This document shows, one piece after another, positions 46,388 through 54,944 of a stretch of DNA of 64,000 nucleotides (the first letter of the stretch is position 1; each line of letters starts with the position of its first letter). The DNA lies in NCBI GenBank assembly GCA_036702865.1, contig DATNQD010000064.1:266993-330992 (forward strand), given 5' to 3'. This DNA comes from Trichocoleus sp. Its GTDB lineage: Bacteria > Cyanobacteriota > Cyanobacteriia > Elainellales > Elainellaceae. The notes beneath the pieces were generated by a model. That model was not told where the DNA came from. It saw only the letters and a list, made by a program, of their open reading frames with translations, and ran no database searches. Both the position numbers and the translations under genes were made by a program.

Positions 46388-47533
46388 TTAACTAGCAGCC
46401 GGAAATAGAGAACAAGCATGAGGAGAAACGAGTTCTAGATAAATTTGCTCTCCCCGCTCCAGCGATCGCACCCCTGGCACGCGAGGCTGTGTCACCTTAA
46501 TTTTGGTATCGGGAGAGAGTTGCACCTCATACGCCATGACTGACCCCAGAGGCAAACACATTTCAACCGTGCTGGGTAAACGGTGCGTGTCCGGCTGAGT
46601 CTGAACCCGCAGATTTTCAGGGCGAACGGCTAACAAACAATTTCCATCCGATGGCATTGCGGTTTTTGGCGCAACTCGTAGCCTACCTCCGCCTGGAACC
46701 TGCACCAGACAATCTGAAGCATCCTGTGCAATTAATTTACTGGGGAGAAGATTGCAAGTACCGACAAACGTACTGACAAAGAGGGTTGCAGGCTGATCAT
46801 AGATTTGGCTGGGGGCATCAAACTGGTGAATGGTTCCTTGAGACATCACTGCAATGCGATCGGACATACTCATGGCTTCTTCCTGATCATGCGTGACCAG
46901 AATAGCGGTGACGCCCTGTTTGTTTAAGAGTCGGCGGATCTCGATCTGCATATCCAACCGCAGATTCTTATCCAATGCGCTGAAGGGTTCATCCAGCAAC
47001 AAAAGCTTTGGTTCTACGGCTAGCGCACGGGCGATCGCGACTCGCTGCTGTTGTCCTCCAGATAGCTCACTGGGATATCGTTTCGCCAAATGACTTAGTT
47101 GCACCAATTCCAGCATTTCGCCCACTTTATTAGCGACCTTGCCCTTCGAAATTCGTTTTGCCCGAAGCCCATAAGCAACGTTATCCCAAACCGTCATATG
47201 CGGAAATAGCGCATAGTTTTGGAACACAATACCCACACCCCGCTGGCTAGACGATAGCCCTGTAACAGGCTGACCATCGATCGAGATTTGCCCAGAACTT
47301 GGCGTTAGAAAACCAGCGATAATCCGCAGCAGCGTTGTTTTGCCACAGCCACTTGGCCCCAGCAACGAGACAAACTCTCCTGGTCGAACGTTGAGGTTAA
47401 TATCATGTAGCGCAATCATCTCACCAAAGTGATGTACGATTTGCTCCAGCACAATGTTATGACCTGAGCTGCTTTGAGCCGCCAGAACGGTAGGGGAAGC
47501 AATTACGGGGTTTAGCTGCTCTACTGACTCCAT
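46388..47533 (-). CDS. ABC transporter ATP-binding protein, PotA-like
   Basis: 381 residues. Walker A GPSGCGKTT, Q-loop, signature LSGGQQQR, Walker B LLLLDEPF and H-loop (LVTHDQEEA) are complete, and a TOBE domain of about 110 residues follows. It powers the importer formed by the two permeases. It is the second gene of the minus-strand operon, after the broken HIU hydrolase, whose promoter region carries a consensus NtcA box. Confidence 0.93.
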   Translation of the reverse strand: MESVEQLNPVIASPTVLAAQSSSGHNIVLEQIVHHFGEMIALHDINLNVRPGEFVSLLGPSGCGKTTLLRIIAGFLTPSSGQISIDGQPVTGLSSSQRGVGIVFQNYALFPHMTVWDNVAYGLRAKRISKGKVANKVGEMLELVQLSHLAKRYPSELSGGQQQRVAIARALAVEPKLLLLDEPFSALDKNLRLDMQIEIRRLLNKQGVTAILVTHDQEEAMSMSDRIAVMSQGTIHQFDAPSQIYDQPATLFVSTFVGTCNLLPSKLIAQDASDCLVQVPGGGRLRVAPKTAMPSDGNCLLAVRPENLRVQTQPDTHRLPSTVEMCLPLGSVMAYEVQLSPDTKIKVTQPRVPGVRSLERGEQIYLELVSPHACSLFPAAS

Positions 47534-47610
47534 ACGCTTAATCTCCTGACTACAAATTAAATGAACTGCTGAATGAACTAAGGAAGCTTGTAAGACAATG
47601 AATTTATGGA

Positions 47611-47973
47611 TTAACTACCTCGATAGGTACTGTAAGAATAGGGAGATACAAGCAGTGGAACATGATAATGAACTGCCGTATCAGCAACTCCAAATTGAAT
47701 CGGAATGCGATCGAAAAACATTGGATTAGGAAGGCTATTCAAGTTTTGAGCAAGATAACGACCCATAACAAATACAAGTTCGTAAATGCCAGGTTTCAAC
47801 TCGTCATCTACAAGTAGAGGCGCATCCGTTCGTCCATCCTAATTGGTTGTCGTTGTCTTTAATAGTGTTTTCTCACCTGATGAGCTGTCCATCAACCAAA
47901 GCTCGATCGTTAGCCCCGGAACGGGAATGCCTTGAGCTGTATCCAGAACATGAGTAGTCAGCTTACCTGCCAT
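47611..47973 (-). pseudogene. uraH: 5-Hydroxyisourate hydrolase gene interrupted by an amber stop
   Basis: Reading from ATG at 47973 gives MAGKLTTHVLDTAQGIPVPG and continues in frame to a YRGS end at 47611, 120 codons with one TAG at codon 45 (47841-47839). All HIU hydrolase signatures are present: HVLD at the start, DGRTD just after the stop codon, HYHVPL and C-terminal YRGS. The stop sits at the position before DGRTD, which is a variable residue in the family (often Ala or Gln); CAG to TAG would explain it. There is no other frame damage. It is therefore a recent nonsense allele, a sequencing error, or a readthrough gene. Confidence 0.88.
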
Positions 47974-48569
47974 TTACATTAAAACCAAAGCTCTCACGCA
48001 AAAATGTTTAATTAAGCCACTGAGCCAACCTACAAGAGTTCAACCTCTACATTGCTTGTGACACAAGAGAATTCGAGATGCTATTTACATCTCCCAATTG
48101 GGTTTAAATCATCAATGATGAGCTAGTCGATTTTGCTTTTAGCGGTTCGCTGTGATTCTAAATCGAGAATAAGCATTAGTAAGAAGTTTGGGGTTTGAAC
48201 ATTCTTAGTAAACGGTTTTGTTTAAGACAAATTTGTATTTCAACGTACATTTCTTGTACTGCAACAGAGAATCGCAAGCCAATGGCTAAATGACTGCACA
48301 GCAATAATATGACATTAATTAACTTAACAGAGTTCAAACGATAGACGTTCTAGGCGTTTAACCTGAATCTCATCGATCGAATTCATCTCAAAATCATCTA
48401 CATAATGTGCATTATTAAATTCGGCAGCAAATCGACTTCTTCAAAAACATTTTTTCAATCCAGCGACAAGACACTCGCCCAAATGTTCAGTATCCATCAA
48501 GCGATGCCTTTGAATTCTTGAACCCTGTGAAAGCTGGAGTGAAGTGATAATGCGTTTAAATAAAAGAAT
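47974..48569. other. Intergenic region upstream of the transporter operon
   Basis: About 600 bp, AT-rich. It holds the NtcA-type promoter at 48207-48248 and overlapping GTAC repeats just beside it (GTAC at 48245-48248 and 48256-48259). A 62-codon frame at 48441-48629 overlaps the terminator and is not credible as a gene. The 225-nt leader between the promoter and uraH shows no recognised riboswitch. Confidence 0.55.
48207..48248 (-). promoter_or_regulatory. NtcA-activated type promoter for the transporter/amidase operon
   Basis: On the reverse strand GTA-CGTTGAAA-TAC (48248-48235) is a perfect GTA-N8-TAC NtcA box. It is followed after exactly 22 nt by TTTACT (48212-48207), a 4/6 match to TATAAT. 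This is the class II NtcA layout. The inferred start near 48200 gives a leader of about 225 nt before the uraH start and would serve the whole minus-strand operon down to 38197. The forward orientation has no -10 at the right distance. Confidence 0.6.
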
Positions 48570-48620
48570 CCCCAGTTTATGAAAAAGTAAGTCTTTACCG
48601 TGCTTCTTCACAGACTGGGG
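48562..48620 (-). terminator. Long hairpin terminator of the channel gene
   Basis: CCCCAGT at 48570-48576 pairs with ACTGGGG at 48614-48620; the arms extend to 14 positions with one wobble and one mismatch, and an inner GTAA/TTAC stem closes the loop. On the reverse strand the hairpin is followed by ATTCTTTTATTT. It lies 15 bp past the stop of the channel gene. Confidence 0.65.
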
Positions 48621-48634
48621 TTTTCTCAACAGTA

Positions 48635-50572
48635 TTAAGATTCTGCTAGTAAGATAATCGAATCATACGGTTGAAACTCGATGGGTTGATCTTTCGGTGG
48701 ATTAATCACTACTCCATAAGACCGTGCAACATTGTTAGCATCCGCCTTGCGACGATATCCAATAGCTGACTCTCCCCGTTGTCTAGCAGCTTCCACCACC
48801 GTGTAGAAATTAACGGAATGATCAACCGTAATATAGTGATCCACAGGTTTGAGGTAAATCTCTGAACCTTCAGGGCTAAACAGATCCGTTAGCACTGCAT
48901 TGATGCTTTTCTGTTCTGCTACCTGAGCCAGTACCAAACTAATAATTTGCTCGCTAATCACGAAATCATCTGGACGGGCGACCTGCGCCAATGCCTGATT
49001 GCGAACATCCAAAATCTCGGTGACGATTTGGCAATTGTGGTGATGGCGATCGCAAATATCCCTTAGATGCAGCAGCGTTACCAGGGTTCGAGCGTCAGCT
49101 TGTTCTGAGTCTAAGTTTGAATCGCACAGAACGATGGCATGGTTATATTTAGTCAAGTGAAGGCTTTCCAGTACGTCCCGATCTGTTGGGTCTCCCTGCT
49201 GGTAACGTACGGTTTGTTTTTGAAGCTGTAGTGCTTCTTCTGATACGTCCACCTCAGCGGCGGGAAACTCAGCCACAACCATCACCGTCGAACCGGTTGC
49301 CACATATTGATCCAATAGCTGAATGATGGTGCAGACACGGTCATTCCAGCCCAGAATTAGCGTATGTTCGGCGCTAGATGGAACGGCTTCAGTGCGTTGA
49401 ATCGCTTGATGATCAATGGGAGCCTCTGTTGCCTGGTTCAAGCGAGTTGTGTCATCGTCTTCGCTAATGACGATCAACCGATCGCCAGTTTGCAGGGGCG
49501 TATGACTGGGCGGGTTCAGTTGAATTGAGCCATTGGCTGTTTGAATACCAATTACTGCTGAGTCGTTGTATGACAGGAGAGACTGCCCATAAGTCTTACC
49601 ATAGAGGGCAGGTTCCTCTCGGAAGTAGATTTCGTCGCCACTAAAGTTCAATAAATCGATATAAACCGTAGATAACCCAGACTGCCGACAGGTTTGCACG
49701 ACGATGCGCGAGATTAAGTCGTTAATGAGCAGCGGTTCTATTTCAGTGTGGGCAATCAGCTTCAGCACATCCAGGGTTTTGGAGGTTTGCACCTGCGCGA
49801 CCAAGTGATACGGCTGGGGGTGCGATCGTGGGATGCTGGTAATCGCTAACAGCGTCTTCACCAACTGCGTATCGGCATGTTCCTGAGGTGGGGTCAAGAT
49901 AATCACTGAGCGAGCTGCCTGAATGCTGACAATGCCCAGGTCTGCCATGCTGCTGGGGCTGCCTGTGCGACATACCAACCGAATTCGGGGTAATTTTCCC
50001 AAAGTATCAGCAAGCGCCGTTTCCATCTGCACTTTATCCTCTTCGCTCAGGATCACGATGCAGGTATCTGGTTGATTCGTATTAGCCAGGGCTAACTCTG
50101 AAATCAGGGTGAAAATCTGGAGCGACCAGCCCAAAATTACGATGTGGTCGGTTTCAATTACCCGCGATCGCCCTTTCCGCAAGTCTTCTAACTTGGCATC
50201 AATTCCACTGCTGAGCAAACCGATGAGTGTGCTGACCACAAAGATGCCACCAAAGGTGACAAACAGCATGAGCAGGCGAAACCCCCAACCTGTATCGCCG
50301 CCAACTGTCCCTGAGTCGAGGGTTCGCATCAGCACGCCCCATGCAGCTTCGGGAAGATTGAGACGATCGCCTCCTTCTGGTGCAATCCCCGATATGCTTA
50401 CAAACACCGACATCAGCACAATAAACGCCAGGGAAACCAATGCCAGGCCGCTGACCAGGGCTACGGTGCCTCGGGCCATAAAATTGTCAAATCTGTAGCG
50501 CAATTGTTCGGCAAGGCTGCTCTGACGCTTTCTGCTGCGAAATTTTGTACGATTATGAATAAGGTTTTGCAT
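48635..50572 (-). CDS. CASTOR/POLLUX-like ion channel with RCK-type domains
   Basis: About 645 residues from MQNLIHNRT. Two membrane segments near the N-terminus (about 32-62 and 100-122) flank a short pore-like loop. Two tandem nucleotide-binding-like modules follow (DHIVILGWSLQIFTLI about 140; HTLILGWNDRVCTIIQ about 405), each a Rossmann-type RCK_N domain with a TrkA_C-like segment. This is the CASTOR/POLLUX/SYM8 ion channel build. Plant relatives conduct cations and act in nuclear calcium signalling; bacterial ones are little studied. It follows uraD by 146 bp on the same strand. Confidence 0.85.
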   Translation of the reverse strand: MQNLIHNRTKFRSRKRQSSLAEQLRYRFDNFMARGTVALVSGLALVSLAFIVLMSVFVSISGIAPEGGDRLNLPEAAWGVLMRTLDSGTVGGDTGWGFRLLMLFVTFGGIFVVSTLIGLLSSGIDAKLEDLRKGRSRVIETDHIVILGWSLQIFTLISELALANTNQPDTCIVILSEEDKVQMETALADTLGKLPRIRLVCRTGSPSSMADLGIVSIQAARSVIILTPPQEHADTQLVKTLLAITSIPRSHPQPYHLVAQVQTSKTLDVLKLIAHTEIEPLLINDLISRIVVQTCRQSGLSTVYIDLLNFSGDEIYFREEPALYGKTYGQSLLSYNDSAVIGIQTANGSIQLNPPSHTPLQTGDRLIVISEDDDTTRLNQATEAPIDHQAIQRTEAVPSSAEHTLILGWNDRVCTIIQLLDQYVATGSTVMVVAEFPAAEVDVSEEALQLQKQTVRYQQGDPTDRDVLESLHLTKYNHAIVLCDSNLDSEQADARTLVTLLHLRDICDRHHHNCQIVTEILDVRNQALAQVARPDDFVISEQIISLVLAQVAEQKSINAVLTDLFSPEGSEIYLKPVDHYITVDHSVNFYTVVEAARQRGESAIGYRRKADANNVARSYGVVINPPKDQPIEFQPYDSIILLAES

Positions 50573-50718
50573 GGGAGGCTCGGGAAACAACTCGTTATGA
50601 GGCGTTCTAAAACACCAAAGGTATCCCGTAGTATTCCCTGTTTAGTTCCGATCGCTACGATACGGCAAGAATTGTTGAAAGTCGCGCTCCCAAAACATAT
50701 TCTCTGAAGCAATACCCG

Positions 50719-51216
50719 TTACTTTACCAGGGTAGATAGGCGAAGTTGAGTAATTTGAGCGATTTCTGATAGAGCCTGCTGAATTTCCATATCCAAAGGA
50801 TTATTCAGACGATGCTTAAATGCTTCTAAAATACTGTCTTTCGTGTGGTTCTTAACAGCAACAATAAAGGGGAAACTAAACTTATCCCGATAGGCTTGAT
50901 TGAGCTGTTGGAAGCACTCGTATTCTTCAGGGGTTAAGCGATCCAAGCCTGCTCCAGCCTGTTCTTGAACGGAAGCTTCTGCCATTTTTGCTTTGCTGCC
51001 TAGATCAGGATGCGATCGAATAAAGGTCAGTTGGCTTTTCTGATCCATTTCATGCACAACCTTCAGCATGTGTTGGTGTATGTGATCTGCACTAATAAAC
51101 GGACGATTCTTCCAGGCTTGGTGGGCGATCGCAGGAGTTTCCTCAAACACTGTTCCAAAAGCTGCAACAAACTCCTCCTGACTCATCTGGTTGATCTCAT
51201 CGATTGAATATGACAT
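50719..51216 (-). CDS. uraD: OHCU decarboxylase
   Basis: 165 residues, the usual length. The family motifs INQMSQEEFVAAFG, FISADHIHQHM and the catalytic RSHPDLGSKA (His in HPDL) are present. It converts 2-oxo-4-hydroxy-4-carboxy-5-ureidoimidazoline to S-allantoin, the step after HIU hydrolase in urate breakdown. Uricase and xanthine dehydrogenase are not in this window. It lies between the channel gene and the IS1-like remnant, probably in the aminohydrolase operon. Confidence 0.92.
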   Translation of the reverse strand: MSYSIDEINQMSQEEFVAAFGTVFEETPAIAHQAWKNRPFISADHIHQHMLKVVHEMDQKSQLTFIRSHPDLGSKAKMAEASVQEQAGAGLDRLTPEEYECFQQLNQAYRDKFSFPFIVAVKNHTKDSILEAFKHRLNNPLDMEIQQALSEIAQITQLRLSTLVK

Positions 51217-51297
51217 CGCAATGTTTTCCGAATAGGTTCAGGATCAAATCATTCTTTCACTTCAGCTTCTACTGAAAATACTTTTTAGACAAGCAAT

Positions 51298-51618
51298 TTA
51301 GACAAGCACTGCCAATCGTTCTAACTCAGAATCATCTGTCGTTTGAGGATCGTTTTTTTCATCATCCGTCAATAACGCTACATGCCGTACCCAGTTGATA
51401 ATCGTGTTGTGGCTAATCCCAGTAATTCTTTCTATTTCACGAAATCCCATCCCATTCTTGTGCATTCTTAAACAAATCTGCTTAATCTCACTGGAGTAGC
51501 CCTTTTGGATCTGGGATTCGACGAACTGACGACCACAAGTTTTACAGCGATAGTTTTGCCTACCCTGTCGATGTCCGTTCTTTTGTGTCTGTATGGATGC
51601 ACATCTAGGACATTTCAT
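51298..51618 (-). mobile_element. IS1-family InsA-like remnant
   Basis: A 106-residue protein from MKCPRC; 13 more codons upstream are open. Two zinc-ribbon CxxC pairs (CPRC, CKTCGRQF) and a helix-turn-helix (MGFREIERITGISHNTIINWV, cut here as GFREIERITGISHNTIINW) are the InsA half of IS1-type transposases. The catalytic InsB half is absent: the frame stops after LERLAVLV and uraD follows within 80 bp. No clear terminal inverted repeats were seen. It is a truncated element or a domesticated DNA-binding protein. Confidence 0.75.
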
Positions 51619-51708
51619 AACGCTTGAATATAAATTAAAGCAAATTTTGTATTGCATCTTATAAACGCAAAAATGACAGCGTTCCTGTCACTCAATCCTT
51701 CATTAGAA

Positions 51709-52326
51709 TTAGGCTTCAGGGATTTTCAAAAGCAATAGCTCACCGATTTTACTGTACTCAACAGGACCGCCAAGCCGCATGATTGGCTTCATTGCAGCAG
51801 TATCAACTAACCCTAGAGAGGAACGATATAAATCATCACGTACATGAAATCTCAGCACTTTTCCCAGAACCATTGTGTTCGTAGTTCCTTCAACGGGAAT
51901 AATTTGGGTAACTTTGCACTCCATTGCAACTGAAGCATTTAAGAGCCGCAGCGGTCTCACATCTACAGAAGCGATCGTTTCCAAACTTAAGATCTCAAAT
52001 TCGCTGACTCCGGGAGGATACTCTACCGCCGTTTTGACCATCGCGTGAGCCATTGTTTCATCAACAATATGACAAACAAACTCATCCACTTCACAGATAT
52101 TGCGGAGCGTATCTTTCTCATGGGGTTCCCGACGGAGCGAGGAGACTGAGAACATAATCGTTGGCGGAAAGCCTGCAACTGCATTGAAGAAAGAATAGGG
52201 AGCGAGATTAGAAATACCATCAGCGCTGATTGTCGAAACCCAGGCGATCGGACGAGGAGCAACAATGCTAGTCAGCAAATGATAAGGAGCCGGATCTGCC
52301 ATTTCAGCAGGGACAAATGAAAGCAT
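51709..52326 (-). CDS. Flavin reductase / FMN-binding family protein
   Basis: 205 residues of the flavin reductase-like (DIM6/NTAB) family. RPIAWVSTISADGISNLAPYSFFNAV in part (IAWVSTISADGISNLAPYS) and SRREPHEKDTLRN-like SLRREPHEKDT are the FMN and NADH contact segments. Such proteins feed reduced flavin to a monooxygenase or act alone. It starts 35 bp after the aminohydrolase stop on the same strand and should be cotranscribed. No partner monooxygenase is in this window. Confidence 0.88.
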   Translation of the reverse strand: MLSFVPAEMADPAPYHLLTSIVAPRPIAWVSTISADGISNLAPYSFFNAVAGFPPTIMFSVSSLRREPHEKDTLRNICEVDEFVCHIVDETMAHAMVKTAVEYPPGVSEFEILSLETIASVDVRPLRLLNASVAMECKVTQIIPVEGTTNTMVLGKVLRFHVRDDLYRSSLGLVDTAAMKPIMRLGGPVEYSKIGELLLLKIPEA

Positions 52327-52361
52327 ATTGTTTGATGCATCTTTGAATGTTACAAAACAGT

Positions 52362-53885
52362 TCAGCGGATTAACCCAGCACGACTGAAGTTTTGGATTGG
52401 CAAAGGATATGCCGTCGCTCGTCGAAACATCTCTGCCATTGCTGGACGCAGTTGCATTCCTTGAGCCTGGAATCCTTCACGCATGGCGAGATAGGCTGGC
52501 AACCGTTCTCGAAACTCTGCCAAAATTTCCGCTTCGTTAAGGGTCAAAATTTTGCCATCCTCAACCACTTTCTGCCCATTCACAAAGACTTTCCGGATCG
52601 ATCGCCCGTCTTCGGCATAAACCAGATGAATTGGTAATTTGTGGCGGGGGGTAAAACTGAGAGAATTTAAGTCATACAGGACGAAATCAGCTTTCATTCC
52701 GGGTGCGATCGTACCCACTTCCTGGTGAATTAACGCTGATCTTGCTCCTCCGTAAGTTGCCCATTTGAGAACATCTGTAGCTTGAGGATATCGCTCGTAG
52801 TCAGAATCGATAACGGAATGAGTTAATCCAGCAGCTCTTATCACATTAAACAGATTAAATGAATCCATTCCATCGGTTCCTAATGCAATATTCACACCCG
52901 CATCTAATAAGGCACGAATGGAGGCGATGCCGCTACAGAGGCGATAATTACTAACAGGATTATGGACGATCGTTGCTCCCACATTCGCAACCAGTTCAAT
53001 ATCTTCTGGAGTCAGCCAGATGCCATGCGCGATTGTTGTTCGGTGGGTCAGAATCCCATGTCGGGCTGCAAATTGAATCACGGATTCACCGTAAAATTCT
53101 AATCCAGTGACAGCTTGCGTTCTAGTTTCGAGCAGATGAGTATGAATTGGGACATCATATTCTGTGGATAAACTGCCAATGCACTGCATGAGTTCAGGAG
53201 TGACTCGCTGCACCGCCGAAGGAGCCAGCATCGTGGTAAGTAGCCCGTTTTTGCCGTGCCAATTTCGATAAAGTTCACCAAACAATTGCGCCCAATTATC
53301 GATCGAAAAGCCGCTGACCGACTGTTCAAATCCCTGCTTTATTTCGTCAGGCAGCAGTTGATCTAGATAAGGAATGGTTTTGTGTAAAGGCTTATTGATT
53401 GCGTGCAGCGATAAACTGGCTCGAATCCCCAGATCAGAATAAGCCTGTGCGGTTGCTGCAAAGATCTCAGGTGTTGTGTAGGGCAATGCATAGAGGTCAT
53501 CTTGAAGGGTAGTTGTCCCATTTTTAATCGCTTCGATGCCTGCGATCGCCGCACATAAATAATGCATGCGTGGCTCTAACTTCTGATCGGGTGGCAAATA
53601 CAACATCCAGAGTTCTAACGGCAATGCTTCATAAGCACACTTTTCTAACACGCTAACAACGGTGTGAGTATGAGCATCCACAAAACCAGGAATCAACAAT
53701 TGATCAGTTGCATCAACCACTTCATCAACCACTTCATCAACCGAAGCTTCAATCGATGGTGCGATGTGCATAATGCGATCGCCTTTCACCAAAACATCAG
53801 CCGTTTGAGGAGTGAGATCCAAACTGCGGTCAACCTGGGCTGTAAATGGCAATACCGTGGCACTGCGAATTAAAAGACTAGACAT
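52362..53885 (-). CDS. Amidohydrolase-family aminohydrolase (TRZ/ATZ, 8-oxoguanine-deaminase-like)
   Basis: 507 residues from MSSLLIRSATV; 27 further codons are open upstream but carry no family similarity. Metal and catalytic residues: H72 and H74 (VDAHTHTVV), His in PIHTHLLETRTQ, His in AHGIWLTPED, and Asp in LGTDGMDSF. The family removes amino or chloro groups from N-heterocycles such as 8-oxoguanine, melamine, cytosine or creatinine. It carries a short duplicated VDEV stretch at about 49-57. The upstream region has a strong NtcA-type promoter and faces a GntR gene. The substrate is undecided. Confidence 0.88.
   Translation of the reverse strand: MSSLLIRSATVLPFTAQVDRSLDLTPQTADVLVKGDRIMHIAPSIEASVDEVVDEVVDATDQLLIPGFVDAHTHTVVSVLEKCAYEALPLELWMLYLPPDQKLEPRMHYLCAAIAGIEAIKNGTTTLQDDLYALPYTTPEIFAATAQAYSDLGIRASLSLHAINKPLHKTIPYLDQLLPDEIKQGFEQSVSGFSIDNWAQLFGELYRNWHGKNGLLTTMLAPSAVQRVTPELMQCIGSLSTEYDVPIHTHLLETRTQAVTGLEFYGESVIQFAARHGILTHRTTIAHGIWLTPEDIELVANVGATIVHNPVSNYRLCSGIASIRALLDAGVNIALGTDGMDSFNLFNVIRAAGLTHSVIDSDYERYPQATDVLKWATYGGARSALIHQEVGTIAPGMKADFVLYDLNSLSFTPRHKLPIHLVYAEDGRSIRKVFVNGQKVVEDGKILTLNEAEILAEFRERLPAYLAMREGFQAQGMQLRPAMAEMFRRATAYPLPIQNFSRAGLIR
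53711..53746 (-). repeat. 12-bp tandem repeat inside the aminohydrolase gene
   Basis: CATCAACCACTT occurs twice exactly, followed by CATCAACC and four other bases. It codes on the reverse strand for Val-Asp-Glu-Val repeats in a surface-like region before the first metal ligand. Frame is kept. Confidence 0.9.
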
Positions 53886-54031
53886 TGGAAATGCTTCCCT
53901 GACCGAGTAATACCGACAAGTTGTGGAATGAGTTTTATTCCGTGCTTGAGCAATGATTGAATGCAAAAAATTGAGCGTGTTTGAGCAACTTTAAGGCAAA
54001 GTTCGATTCAGCGGTGCTTAATTCCCTTAAA

Positions 54032-54073
54032 ACTATATCGGCAGTCTCCGTAGAAAAGTGTTATATAAACTAC
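54032..54073 (-). promoter_or_regulatory. NtcA-activated type promoter for the aminohydrolase operon
   Basis: On the reverse strand GTA-GTTTATAT-AAC (54073-54060), a 5/6 match to GTA-N8-TAC, is followed after exactly 22 nt by TATAGT (54037-54032), a near-perfect TAN3T -10 element. This is the textbook spacing of NtcA class II promoters. It would start the transcript near 54025, about 140 nt before the aminohydrolase ATG. A 12-bp palindrome borders it at 54074. Confidence 0.6.
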
Positions 54074-54085
54074 ATAATATATTAT
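54074..54085. promoter_or_regulatory. AT-rich palindrome, candidate GntR operator
   Basis: ATAATATATTAT is a perfect 12-bp palindrome directly beside the NtcA-like box, in the gap between the aminohydrolase and the divergent GntR gene. GntR regulators often bind short AT-rich palindromes between divergent genes. The low complexity makes chance possible. Confidence 0.35.
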
Positions 54086-54207
54086 ATATAATCTATAATT
54101 CTCTTCAGGAATGCCATAATGGAAATATCTCGTTGCTGCAAGTGCTATTGCTATGGGTTTAACTTGCCATCATTGCAACAATAGGATTAGCAATCTGTAG
54201 AACTAAA

Positions 54208-54930
54208 GTGGCTGTGGGTTTAGGAGTAATTTCTTTGGTTTCCAAACTGCAACTTGGTGAATTAAATAAATTTCCCCGTACCACTCAGGCTACGGTAACT
54301 GAACATCTGCGACAGGCAATCCTTTTAGGACACCTACCGGGGGGGACTCGCCTGCTTCAAACAGAATTAGCAGAGGCTCTCAACGTTAGCGCTACACCCG
54401 TTCGAGAAGCATTACGAGAACTCAGCACTCAGGGGTTGATTGAATTTGATCCCTTTAAAGGGGCAACTGTACGGATGCCAACTTTATCCTTATTAGAAGA
54501 AGTCTATGAGATGCGATCGGTTTTGATTCCATTGAGTGTCAAAAAAGGGATCGCCCAAATTACCAGCAAGCAGATAAGCGATGCAGAAGCCTTACTCCGT
54601 CAGATGGAGTTAACATCCAATCACGAAGAGTGGGTTGATTTGAATCGACAATTTCACACTGTATTAGATGATGCAACGCAAACAACTCAACTCAAAGAAT
54701 TTCTGCGTCGCCTTTCTGACCTATCTGCTATCTACATCAACCTCTCGTTCACCGAACGACCGCTTCGGAAGGAAGAATCGGAACAAGAACATCGGGCTAT
54801 TTTGGCAGCTTATCAACGCAAAGAGGTTGACACTGCTATTCAATTGACGCTGAACCATTTGAACGGGACACTGGATGCCGCTCGAAAAGCTGTGATCAAA
54901 CAGCAAGAGGATCGCATTTTGACAAGGTGA
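54208..54930 (+). CDS. GntR/FCD-family transcriptional regulator
   Basis: 240 residues if GTG 54208 is used. A TTG at 54235 has an AGGAG eight bases upstream and gives 231 residues; it is as likely. Winged helix (about 25-90): TEHLRQAILLGHLPGGTRLL, AEALNVSATPVREALRELS. The FCD effector domain follows (about 100-225) with a metal-binding-type pattern (LNRQFHTVL, EHRAILAAYQR). Divergent from the aminohydrolase operon, which it probably controls together with NtcA. It is the same subfamily as the partial regulator at the left edge. Confidence 0.9.
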   Translation: MAVGLGVISLVSKLQLGELNKFPRTTQATVTEHLRQAILLGHLPGGTRLLQTELAEALNVSATPVREALRELSTQGLIEFDPFKGATVRMPTLSLLEEVYEMRSVLIPLSVKKGIAQITSKQISDAEALLRQMELTSNHEEWVDLNRQFHTVLDDATQTTQLKEFLRRLSDLSAIYINLSFTERPLRKEESEQEHRAILAAYQRKEVDTAIQLTLNHLNGTLDAARKAVIKQQEDRILTR

Positions 54931-54944
54931 AGTGTTATTGCTTC

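Noticed and set aside
47839..47841. Amber codon as pyrrolysine, suggested by methylamine metabolism nearby.
   Set aside because: Pyrrolysine needs pyl genes, which are not seen, and occurs in methyltransferases, not HIU hydrolase; a nonsense mutation is simpler.
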